Shown here in pieces: positions 1-5,250 of a stretch of DNA of 6,124 nt (positions are counted from its first letter, which is position 1; every line of letters begins with the position of its first letter). The stretch is from assembly GCA_947054185.1 (NCBI GenBank), contig CAMRVW010000120.1:1-6124 (forward strand), read 5' to 3'. The position numbers and the translations under genes are program-made. A model generated the notes under the pieces. It did no database searches. It worked only from the letters and a program-made list of their open reading frames with translations, and was not told where the DNA came from. This DNA is from an uncultured Rikenellaceae bacterium (lineage in GTDB: Bacteria; Bacteroidota; Bacteroidia; Bacteroidales; Rikenellaceae).

Positions 1-200
1 ACCCGCTTGGAGTCGACGACTTCGGGTCGGTTGTGGTCCAGGCCACATTGATGCCGCGCAGGTTTCGCTTTAGGGCGCGCCGCTTTGCGCCGGTGTTTTG
101 CCGCTCAGCCCTTATTGTCTGCCGCCATGCCTTTGCACTCTTCCCGCAATGGCCATGGCCCCTGTTTGAATATCCTTTAGGCACCAACTCCAAGGGCCAA
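1..200. other. Left intergenic flank without a credible gene
   Basis: G+C-rich sequence in which I see no supportable gene. An open frame at 33-227 (+) gives an Arg/Phe/Pro-rich, low-information peptide with no family resemblance. It runs into the inverted repeat at 203-263, so I do not call it. From about 63 to 150 the sequence is made of loosely repeated blocks that begin with TTT or TTTTG and end in C/G-rich triplets, for example TTTTGCCGCTCAGCCC. They resemble the degenerate blocks at 5486-5580 and 5845-5963. The palindrome GGCGCGCC lies at 74-81. The window may start inside a longer intergenic region or downstream of a gene that is not visible. Confidence 0.5.
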
Positions 201-202
201 AA

Positions 203-263
203 ACGAAAATATGATATAATGATGTGAGACCCGAGTCGAAACACCATTATATCATATTTTCGT
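203..263. repeat. Perfect 19-bp inverted repeat with 23-nt loop
   Basis: The left arm (203-221) reads ACGAAAATATGATATAATG and the right arm (245-263) is its exact reverse complement. The spacer 222-244 contains a second near-dyad, GACCCGAGTC. The arms are A+T-rich in a G+C-rich setting. There is no T run just after either arm beyond the TTTT inside it, so this is not a classical intrinsic terminator. It could be a strong RNA hairpin ending a transcript from the left, a protein-binding dyad, or a recombination or transposition scar. The sequence does not decide between these. Its centre lies about 180 bp upstream of the predicted start of the DUF4251 transcript. Confidence 0.9.
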
Positions 264-299
264 ACTTATTCCTTAGTTGTTCCTCAAAAATATCAAATC

Positions 300-313
300 G
301 GGGTCTGGACCCC
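300..313. promoter_or_regulatory. Dyad GGGGTC-TG-GACCCC, possible upstream activator site
   Basis: A perfect 6-bp inverted repeat with a 2-bp centre. It lies about 105 bp upstream of the transcription start predicted from the sigma-54-like promoter at 385-401. Sigma-54 promoters need an enhancer-binding activator that usually binds dyads about 80-200 bp upstream, so position and symmetry fit such a site. The dyad is short and the link to the promoter is inference. Confidence 0.3.
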
Positions 314-384
314 TCCCCCGGAAGGGCCGCCGGAGGCAGTTCCGGCAAACCAAACGGCAGTGTCGTCAAAACGGGCACGGTCCT

Positions 385-401
385 TTGGCACACTTATTGC
401 T
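385..401 (+). promoter_or_regulatory. Sigma-54 (RpoN) type -24/-12 promoter
   Basis: The bases TTGGCACACTTATTGCT match the sigma-54 consensus (YTGGCACGNNNNTTGCW) at every defined position except the G after TGGCAC, which is A here. The GG (387-388) and GC (399-400) doublets have the correct spacing. This predicts transcription from about position 412 and a 5' leader of about 76 nt before the ATG at 488. No equally good TAnnTTTG element of the main Bacteroidetes sigma factor is seen upstream of this gene; the nearest, TTGCTTTG at 442-449, has one mismatch and lies inside a hairpin. Expression would then depend on an enhancer-binding activator not present in this window. Confidence 0.6.
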
Positions 402-420
402 AAATATCCGACAGAGTCGA

Positions 421-449
421 CAAAGGTCAACCGACTTTCGGTTGCTTTG
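421..449 (+). promoter_or_regulatory. 5'-UTR hairpin upstream of the DUF4251 gene
   Basis: CAAAG (421-425) pairs with CTTTG (445-449), and CAACCGA (428-434) pairs with TCGGTTG (438-444). This gives a 12-bp stem with a 2-nt bulge (GT, 426-427) and a 3-nt loop. No T run follows, so it is not a terminator. It would form near the 5' end of the mRNA predicted from the sigma-54-like promoter. It may stabilise the message or bind a protein. Its role is unknown. Confidence 0.6.
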
Positions 450-487
450 AAAGGCCGCAATTTAATAACACAAAAATATAATCTATC

Positions 488-1060
488 ATGAAAAAGACTA
501 TCTTATCACTTCTAGCACTCTTTGCAATCACCGCCACCCCCGCTATGGTAATGGCGCAAACACAAAAAACGGCAACCTCGCAAAATGCCGACATAACAAA
601 CAGGCAAGCCAAACGCGCCATGCGTCAGGCTGAAAACGATGCTGTCATCGCCCGCGTGGCAAAAGCCGTAAACTCACGTCAGTTCACATATATCGCCACC
701 GAGCTCAGCTCTTCGGGCTATGCGGCCATCTCAAATATCAAACTCAACCAACTGTGGGACATAAGGGTGACTCCTCAATCGCTCTATGTCTATCTGCCCA
801 TATACGGCGCCCCCAACCCATTCAGCCAACCCTCTATATTCAACCGCCTCGATTTCACCACAAACAATTATTCTTATAACGTGCAACCCATGAAAAACGG
901 CGGCTCGACCGTAACGATAAAAGCCACCGACCAAACCACCAACCGCGATTACACCTTCGTAATCAACGTGTCACCCATGGGACAAAACAGCACCCTTATG
1001 GTTAACTCGACATTCACCGGCCCGGTAACCTTCATGGGTAACATCAATTACGCATACTGA
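488..1060 (+). CDS. Secreted DUF4251 family protein
   Basis: A 190-residue exported protein of unknown function. Residues 1-23 form a Sec signal peptide: Lys2-Lys3, a hydrophobic core, then a VMA cleavage site before Gln24. There is no lipobox cysteine, so the mature protein should be soluble in the periplasm or outside. A polar segment rich in Gln, Lys, Arg and Ala (about 24-60) precedes a beta-rich domain. That domain shows the pattern I associate with DUF4251 of Bacteroidetes: a G-Y/F segment near 73, a short LPIYG motif, an FDFTTNNYSY-like strand, then YTFVINVSPMGQNSTLMV and a closing FMGNI strand. The start is the first ATG of the frame; A/T-rich bases rather than a Shine-Dalgarno precede it, as is usual in the phylum. 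The gene stands alone, with a sigma-54-like promoter upstream and a strong terminator downstream. The family call rests on pattern recognition only. Confidence 0.8.
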   Translation: MKKTILSLLALFAITATPAMVMAQTQKTATSQNADITNRQAKRAMRQAENDAVIARVAKAVNSRQFTYIATELSSSGYAAISNIKLNQLWDIRVTPQSLYVYLPIYGAPNPFSQPSIFNRLDFTTNNYSYNVQPMKNGGSTVTIKATDQTTNRDYTFVINVSPMGQNSTLMVNSTFTGPVTFMGNINYAY

Positions 1061-1073
1061 ATGACATATAAAC

Positions 1074-1108
1074 AAAAATGCCCGACATAAAGCCGGGCAT
1101 TTTTTTAT
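1074..1108. terminator. Bidirectional intrinsic terminator between convergent genes
   Basis: AAAAATGCCCG (1074-1084) pairs with CGGGCATTTTT (1094-1104) around a 9-nt loop. A T run to 1106 follows on the plus strand. Read on the minus strand, the same stem ends in TTTTTGTTT. It therefore serves the DUF4251 gene, which ends 14 bp before, and the aromatic operon, whose last gene ends at 1136. Confidence 0.9.
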
Positions 1109-1135
1109 TTGTAACAATCAAGATATCCGAGAGGC

Positions 1136-2197
1136 CTATTTACCCTCATTCATCACCCTGTTCTGCCTGTTGATGCTCTCGACATGAATGGCGTCCAATA
1201 TCTTGATAAGGAAGTCTTCCGACAGGTCGAGCATCTGAGACTGCCTTTTGACCTTATCCAAAATTTCTCCCCAACGATTTGTCTGCAAAATGGTTACGTT
1301 ATTCTCCCTCTTTATCATGCCTATCTTCTCGGCCACACTCATGCGCCTTGCGAGCACTGCCAGAAGCTCGGCATCCAAATGGTCTATCTGGCCGCGCAAC
1401 TGGTCGAGCGCCTGCTTGAACTCCACGTTGTCGGTGTCTTCATTGCGCCACCTGATGGCGTCGAGCATGACGGCAAGATCTTCGGGTGTGAGCTGCTGGG
1501 CAGCATCGCTCCACGCCTCGTCGGGACACACATGACTCTCTATGATAAGACCGTCAAAGCCCATGTCGGCAGCTTTCTGCGCCACCTCGGCCACATAGGC
1601 CCTCTTGCCCGTTATGTGCGAAGGGTCGCATATCATGGGCAGCTCAGGCAAACGGCGGTGCATCTCTATGGGTATGTGCCACATGGGATTGTTACGGTAT
1701 GACGACGCCCCGAAAGTGGAGAATCCGCGGTGAATCAACCCCACCTGCTCAATGCCGACGGCCTGCAAACGCTGAACGGCACCATGCCACAAATCTATGT
1801 CGGGATTCATTGGGTTCTTCACCAACACGGGTATCTTGACACCGCGCAACGCATCGGCTATGTCCTGCACACTGAATGGATTAACCGTGGTGCGGGCACC
1901 TATCCACAAAACATCCACCCCAAACTCCAACGCATTCTCAACATGCTTGCTCGAAGCCACCTCCACCGCCACCGGCAACCCCGTCTCCTTGCGGGCCTCA
2001 TCGAGCCACGCCAATCCGCGCACACCCACACCCTCAAAGGTACCGGGACGCGTACGGGGCTTCCATATCCCGGCACGTATCATGTCCACACGACCCGTGG
2101 CAGCCAAACGGCGCACGGTCTCCAAAGTCTGCTCTCTCGTCTCGGCACTGCAAGGACCGGCAATGACAAGTGGCCTCTTTTTCTTCAATTCAATCAT
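1136..2197 (-). CDS. Bifunctional DAHP synthase (type I-beta) / chorismate mutase (AroQ)
   Basis: A 353-residue cytoplasmic enzyme. Residues 1 to about 250 form a TIM-barrel DAHP synthase that condenses phosphoenolpyruvate and erythrose 4-phosphate. Visible motifs are AGPCSAE (13-19, metal ligand Cys16), KPRTRP (46-51), WIGARTTVNPF (98-108), VKNPMNPD (126-133), HRGF (156-159), CDPSH (190-194), IIESH (218-222, Glu220) and Asp231. There is no N-terminal ferredoxin-like or ACT domain. Residues about 258-348 form an AroQ chorismate mutase. Aligned to the E. coli P-protein, Arg268, Arg285, Lys296, Arg308, Ser341 and Gln345 fall on Arg11, Arg28, Lys39, Arg51, Ser84 and Gln88, whereas Glu52 falls on Trp309. 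The Prevotella nigrescens enzyme of this architecture is reported to be inhibited by prephenate through domain interaction; the same is inferred here. It is the last operon gene, 23 bp after tyrA. Databases call such genes aroA(G), aroF or pheB, so no symbol is given. Confidence 0.95.
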   Translation of the reverse strand: MIELKKKRPLVIAGPCSAETREQTLETVRRLAATGRVDMIRAGIWKPRTRPGTFEGVGVRGLAWLDEARKETGLPVAVEVASSKHVENALEFGVDVLWIGARTTVNPFSVQDIADALRGVKIPVLVKNPMNPDIDLWHGAVQRLQAVGIEQVGLIHRGFSTFGASSYRNNPMWHIPIEMHRRLPELPMICDPSHITGKRAYVAEVAQKAADMGFDGLIIESHVCPDEAWSDAAQQLTPEDLAVMLDAIRWRNEDTDNVEFKQALDQLRGQIDHLDAELLAVLARRMSVAEKIGMIKRENNVTILQTNRWGEILDKVKRQSQMLDLSEDFLIKILDAIHVESINRQNRVMNEGK

Positions 2198-2220
2198 ATC
2201 GTAAGTTTTTAATTTTCAAG

Positions 2221-3063
2221 CTATTTTATCACCCGCCGTATGCCGTTGGCCCTCTTGATTGCCTCCGCCAACCCCTCACGGTCATCTTTCTCTATCATCT
2301 TGCGCAACAGCTGAAGCTGATGTATATGCTCCCTCAAAACGTCTAAAACGTTATATTTATTCTGCATCAATATGGGCACCCACATCTGCGGCGAACTTTT
2401 GGCCAATCGCACAGTGCTCTCGAAGCCGCCACCGGCCAAATCGAGTATGCGATCATCCTCCAACTCTTTCTCAAGCACCGTAAGAGCCAATGCAAACGAC
2501 GTCACATGCGATATATGGCTCACATAGGCGGCATGGAGATCATGTTCCTCGGCGCTCATATACTTGATATACATGCCCATACGTTCATATATAGTCGTCA
2601 CGGTGTCAACCACGTCCGCATCCGACCTCTCCTGCTGGCAAAACACCACCACCCGACCACGGAAAGCCCCGCTCACCGCCGCTCCTGCACCACTGTATTC
2701 GGTGCCCCACATGGGATGGGTTACCAGAAACCTCCCTCTGGACGGGTGACGCGCAATAACCTCGCAAAGCTCTTCTTTCGTCGACCCCATGTCTATTACT
2801 ATCTGACTGTCGTTAACCTTATTAAGCACCTTCACGGCCACAAGAGGTATCGCATCCACCGGTATGGTTATGGCAATAAGGTCAGAGCAGCCGACAGCCT
2901 GGTCGAGCGTCATAATCTCATCCACCAATCCCCTCTCAAGCGCAACCTTACAGTTCTCGGCATCAGTATCGACACCCACAATACGACTTGCCATCCCCGC
3001 CTCACGCATGGCTATGGCAAACGAGCCGCCTATCAAACCCACCCCGACAACAGTAATCCTCAT
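2221..3063 (-). CDS. tyrA: Prephenate dehydrogenase
   Basis: A 280-residue enzyme that oxidatively decarboxylates prephenate to 4-hydroxyphenylpyruvate, the Tyr branch. The N-terminal Rossmann fold begins with GVGLIGGS (7-14). Asp32 at the end of the second strand favours NAD+ over NADP+. DMGSTK (91-96), THPMWGTEYSG (115-125, with His116 at the usual catalytic histidine position) and EHDLHAAYVSHISH (174-187) are family signatures. The rest is the helical dimerisation domain. There is no chorismate mutase domain and no C-terminal ACT domain. Direct Tyr feedback on this protein is therefore less likely than in TyrA forms carrying ACT, which gives leader-based control more weight. Its ATG overlaps the aminotransferase stop by 4 bp (ATGA, 3063-3060), which suggests translational coupling. 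Confidence 0.95.
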   Translation of the reverse strand: MRITVVGVGLIGGSFAIAMREAGMASRIVGVDTDAENCKVALERGLVDEIMTLDQAVGCSDLIAITIPVDAIPLVAVKVLNKVNDSQIVIDMGSTKEELCEVIARHPSRGRFLVTHPMWGTEYSGAGAAVSGAFRGRVVVFCQQERSDADVVDTVTTIYERMGMYIKYMSAEEHDLHAAYVSHISHVTSFALALTVLEKELEDDRILDLAGGGFESTVRLAKSSPQMWVPILMQNKYNVLDVLREHIHQLQLLRKMIEKDDREGLAEAIKRANGIRRVIK

Positions 3064-4232
3064 CGTACTCTGTCACTTATCCTGTCAGACACCCGGCCGA
3101 GCGTCGCCACATCGGCACATAAACTTATACGCACATAACGCTCCCCCTCCGAACCGAATATGCCACCCGGCGTCACAAACACGTCATAGCAATCCAATAT
3201 GCTGTCTATGAAGGAATAACAATCACTCTCATCGTCAGGTATGCGTCCCCATACAAACAGCCCCGCCTGCCCTTTGTCGGCACGGCAACCAAGCTGCTCC
3301 ATTATGCGATAACCTAACCGTTCACGCTCTGCATACGCCTCATTAAGAGCCGAATACCACTCGTCGCCAAGCCGCAGGGCCACCGCCGCAGCCACCTGCA
3401 TGGCACCAAACATACCCGAATCCATATTGCTCTTGAAACGCATCACCTCGGAAAGTCGCCGACTATCGCCTATAAGCGCACCTATGCGCCAACCGGCCAT
3501 ATTGTGACTCTTAGACAACGAGTTAAGCTCTAAGGCCACCTCCATCGCACCCGCCGACTGCATTATGGAGACAGGTCTGTCGGTGCGAATGAAGCTATAC
3601 GGATTATCGCTGACCAACAATATGTTATGTCTTCCGGCAAAAGCCACCAGCTCGTCGAACAACCCGGGTCGAGGCATCGCCCCCGTGGGCATGTTGGGAT
3701 AATTGACCACCATTATCTTAACCCCGTCAACCCCCTCGGCCTCTATCCCGGCAATGTCGGGCTGCCAGCCGTTATCGCCACGCAGACGATATTCCACGCA
3801 CTCGGCACCCGCCAACGTGAACGCCGACCTATATGCAGGATATCCGGGATTGGGTATCAACACCCTGTCGCCGGGGTCTATATATGTCATCGCAATATGC
3901 ATCAACCCCTCCTTAGAGCCTATCAGCGGCAGTACCTCTGCCTGAGTCAGGCTGACACCGTAACGTGTTCCATACCACTCGGCAAAAGCCTCGCGCAAAT
4001 CGGCAATGCCCGCATAAGGCCGGTAACCATGAGCATCGGGCCTGCCCGCCTCCGCCGCAAGAGCGTCAGTCACAGACATATGAGGCGCCATGTCGGGACT
4101 TCCTATCCCCAACGATATTATGTCGCGCCCGCCCTCTCTCAGCTCGGCAATCCGGCGCAATTTCTTCGAGAAGTAATATTCCCCCACCGACGACAACCTA
4201 TCCGCAAGCCTGATATCCATATCTTTACACAT
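3060..4232 (-). CDS. PLP-dependent aminotransferase (class I/II), probable aromatic aminotransferase
   Basis: A 390-residue fold-type I aminotransferase. Visible features are SLGIGSPD (40-47), GSKEGL (105-110), NPGYP (128-132), NYPNMPTG (177-184), SDNPYS (208-213, with Asp209 pairing with the pyridine nitrogen and Tyr212) and SLSKSHNMAGWRIG. Lys241 of the last motif would bind PLP. Arg368 in YVRIS should hold the substrate carboxylate. The closest general resemblance is to the LL-diaminopimelate/aspartate aminotransferase group, and automatic annotation may name it that way. Its place between pheA and tyrA argues that it transaminates phenylpyruvate and 4-hydroxyphenylpyruvate to Phe and Tyr; this is inference from context. 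The ATG at 4232 lies 9 bp after pheA. An in-frame ATG at 4220 (MDIRLADRL) fits family N-termini equally well. The gene overlaps tyrA by 4 bp. Confidence 0.9.
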   Translation of the reverse strand: MCKDMDIRLADRLSSVGEYYFSKKLRRIAELREGGRDIISLGIGSPDMAPHMSVTDALAAEAGRPDAHGYRPYAGIADLREAFAEWYGTRYGVSLTQAEVLPLIGSKEGLMHIAMTYIDPGDRVLIPNPGYPAYRSAFTLAGAECVEYRLRGDNGWQPDIAGIEAEGVDGVKIMVVNYPNMPTGAMPRPGLFDELVAFAGRHNILLVSDNPYSFIRTDRPVSIMQSAGAMEVALELNSLSKSHNMAGWRIGALIGDSRRLSEVMRFKSNMDSGMFGAMQVAAAVALRLGDEWYSALNEAYAERERLGYRIMEQLGCRADKGQAGLFVWGRIPDDESDCYSFIDSILDCYDVFVTPGGIFGSEGERYVRISLCADVATLGRVSDRISDRVR

Positions 4233-4241
4233 TTAATAACA

Positions 4242-5084
4242 TCACTCCACAAAACGACCTTTCTTATAGACCCCGCACACGCAAAGTTCATCCGTCAGCC
4301 TCCTTGCCGCCACCACCGCCTTGTCGAAATCGGCCTCATCGCCAAACTCCACATCGGCATGAAACAGATAGGTGAAAGGATCGGCAGGTATCGGACACGA
4401 CAGCAACTTACTCATATTAAGCCCCTGTTCATCAAAGCATCGCAGCACGGCCACCAATGACCCTTGCCTGTGCGGCACCTTGAAATAGAGCGATGCCTTG
4501 TCGGCTCCATCCACCCTTTCGGCCTTGTCAGCCCGGCATATAACAAGGAAACGGGTGTAATTGTCCTTTACCGTATGTATGTCGGCCGCAACAATATCGA
4601 GACCGAACAGCTCGGCCGCCAACGATCCGGCAATGGCCGCCACATGACGCTCTTCCGCCAGACTCACCCTCCGCGCACTAAGAGCCGTATCTTCCGTCTC
4701 CACCAGTCTCAACCGCCGACCCTGTCCCTCAAGGAAATCGACACACTGAAGCAACGCCATAGGATGCGAATGCACCTCCTCGATCTCATCCAACCTCACA
4801 CCGGGCAACGCCATCAGATGCTGACGTATGTGAAGCAGCACCTCGCCTGTTATACGATAAGCACCTCCCTCCAACAAACCGTAATTGGGCATTATACTCC
4901 CGGCAATGGAGTTTTCTATCGCCATGATACCCGCATCGACACTCCCCTGCCCGACACATCTGGTCACATCGCCAAATGTGGCACACGCCACCGCCTCGAC
5001 ATCTTCACCGAAGAAACGCCGTGCCGCCAGTTGATGAAAACACCCCTCATAACCCTGCATCGCCACTTTGACAACTCCACTCAT
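4242..5084 (-). CDS. pheA: Prephenate dehydratase with ACT domain
   Basis: A 280-residue enzyme that converts prephenate to phenylpyruvate, the Phe branch. Residues 1 to about 185 form the catalytic domain: KVAMQGYEGCFHQLAA (6-21), AIENSIAGS (55-63), HSHPMALLQC (105-114) and NYTRF (175-179), whose Thr177 is the catalytic threonine. Residues about 195-275 form an ACT domain with GSLV (208-211) at the usual GALV site. The classical Phe-binding ESRP motif is replaced by LSCP (228-231). No chorismate mutase domain is fused; that activity sits on the last operon gene. I chose the ATG at 5084. The frame stays open to an ATG at 5126, but those 14 extra codons would be encoded by the terminator hairpin, and family proteins start a few residues before the QG-EG motif. 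No Shine-Dalgarno is visible. It is the first structural gene of the operon. Confidence 0.95.
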   Translation of the reverse strand: MSGVVKVAMQGYEGCFHQLAARRFFGEDVEAVACATFGDVTRCVGQGSVDAGIMAIENSIAGSIMPNYGLLEGGAYRITGEVLLHIRQHLMALPGVRLDEIEEVHSHPMALLQCVDFLEGQGRRLRLVETEDTALSARRVSLAEERHVAAIAGSLAAELFGLDIVAADIHTVKDNYTRFLVICRADKAERVDGADKASLYFKVPHRQGSLVAVLRCFDEQGLNMSKLLSCPIPADPFTYLFHADVEFGDEADFDKAVVAARRLTDELCVCGVYKKGRFVE

Positions 5085-5089
5085 AATCC

Positions 5090-5124
5090 AAAACAAAAAG
5101 CTCCGATCGAAAACCGACCGGAGC
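5090..5124 (-). terminator. Attenuator: intrinsic terminator just upstream of pheA
   Basis: On the minus strand GCTCCGGTCG (5124-5115) pairs with CGATCGGAGC (5109-5100). This is a 10-bp stem with one G-U pair around the 5-nt loop GTTTT. TTTTTGTTTT (5099-5090) follows. It meets all criteria of an intrinsic terminator, yet it lies 5 bp before the pheA start, downstream of the presumed promoter and leader peptide. It would stop transcription before the operon unless an alternative fold captures its 5' arm. Confidence 0.9.
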
Positions 5125-5161
5125 ATACATTAATATCATTAAAACACACAACCCTCCGGCC
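5116..5161 (-). promoter_or_regulatory. Predicted antiterminator stem
   Basis: GGCCGGAG (5161-5154) can pair with CTCCGGTC (5123-5116), giving 8 bp with one G-U. This pairing uses eight of the ten bases of the terminator 5' arm, so the two structures exclude each other. The 5' arm begins with the last base of the leader stop codon. A ribosome finishing the leader peptide would cover it, letting the terminator form. A ribosome stalled on the Tyr or early Phe codons would leave it free. The fold comes from base pairing alone; no energy was computed. Confidence 0.7.
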
Positions 5162-5220
5162 TAATCTTTTTGAAAGAAAAAGCTAAAATAAAAGCCGTAA
5201 TAATAGTTGCACATCTGCAT
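5161..5220 (-). CDS. Tyr/Phe-rich leader peptide of the aromatic operon
   Basis: A 19-codon open frame encoding MQMCNYYYGFYFSFFFQKD, ending in TAG. Nine of 19 residues are Tyr (codons 6-8 and 11) or Phe (codons 10, 12 and 14-16). There is no Trp. AAAGGTGA (5235-5228) is a good Shine-Dalgarno 7 nt before the ATG, notable because the structural genes lack one. A second in-frame ATG is codon 3. The peptide probably has no function of its own. Its translation reports the supply of charged tRNA-Tyr and tRNA-Phe, as in the pheA, his and trp leaders of proteobacteria. It lies between a TAnnTTTG element and the terminator at 5124-5090, upstream of genes that make exactly these two amino acids. The enriched codons, the alternative hairpins and the downstream function agree, so chance is an unlikely explanation. 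Confidence 0.88.
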   Translation of the reverse strand: MQMCNYYYGFYFSFFFQKD

Positions 5221-5227
5221 AGTAAAA

Positions 5228-5235
5228 TCACCTTT
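5228..5235 (-). promoter_or_regulatory. Shine-Dalgarno of the leader peptide
   Basis: AAAGGTGA on the minus strand, 7 nt before the ATG at 5220. It is clearly stronger than anything in front of the operon genes. This suggests the short frame is translated efficiently, as attenuation needs. It also forms the right arm of the inverted repeat ACCTTT-N8-AAAGGT (5249-5230). Confidence 0.6.
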
Positions 5236-5242
5236 AACCTTA

Positions 5243-5250
5243 CAAAGGTA
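5243..5250 (-). promoter_or_regulatory. Bacteroidetes-type -7 promoter element of the aromatic operon
   Basis: TACCTTTG on the minus strand matches the Bacteroidetes primary-sigma -7 consensus TAnnTTTG exactly. At the expected -33 distance (about 19-22 bp further upstream, 5270-5276) there is only a partial match (ATG/AATG). A TTTTTTG at 5287-5281 is about 10 bp too far away. Transcription would start near 5239-5236, giving an attenuated transcript of roughly 145 nt. Confidence 0.6.

Noticed and set aside
33..227. Open frame of 64 codons on the plus strand
   Set aside because: Uninformative Arg/Phe-rich product whose end lies inside the left arm of the inverted repeat and its loop; no family or ribosome site recognised.
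203..263. Phase-variable invertible promoter
   Set aside because: The 23-nt segment between the arms is too short to hold a promoter and lacks TAnnTTTG; no recombinase gene is in the window.
442..449. TTGCTTTG as a primary-sigma -7 element for the DUF4251 gene
   Set aside because: One mismatch, no -33 element at the right distance, and it lies in the hairpin stem; the sigma-54 match is better.
1184..2212. Long open frames antisense to the DAHP synthase/chorismate mutase gene, and similar ones at 2506-3138 and 3627-4460
   Set aside because: Shadows of strongly supported minus-strand genes. Their products show no family features.
5047..5139. Second short frame (ATG at 5139, minus) after GGAGG at 5157-5153, ending inside pheA
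   Set aside because: Spacing of 13 nt is long, the product is not enriched in any amino acid, and the GGAGG is better explained as the antiterminator arm.
5090..5250. T-box or other riboswitch in the pheA leader
   Set aside because: The leader of about 145 nt is too short for a typical T-box and no T-box consensus is seen, while a Tyr/Phe leader peptide explains it fully.
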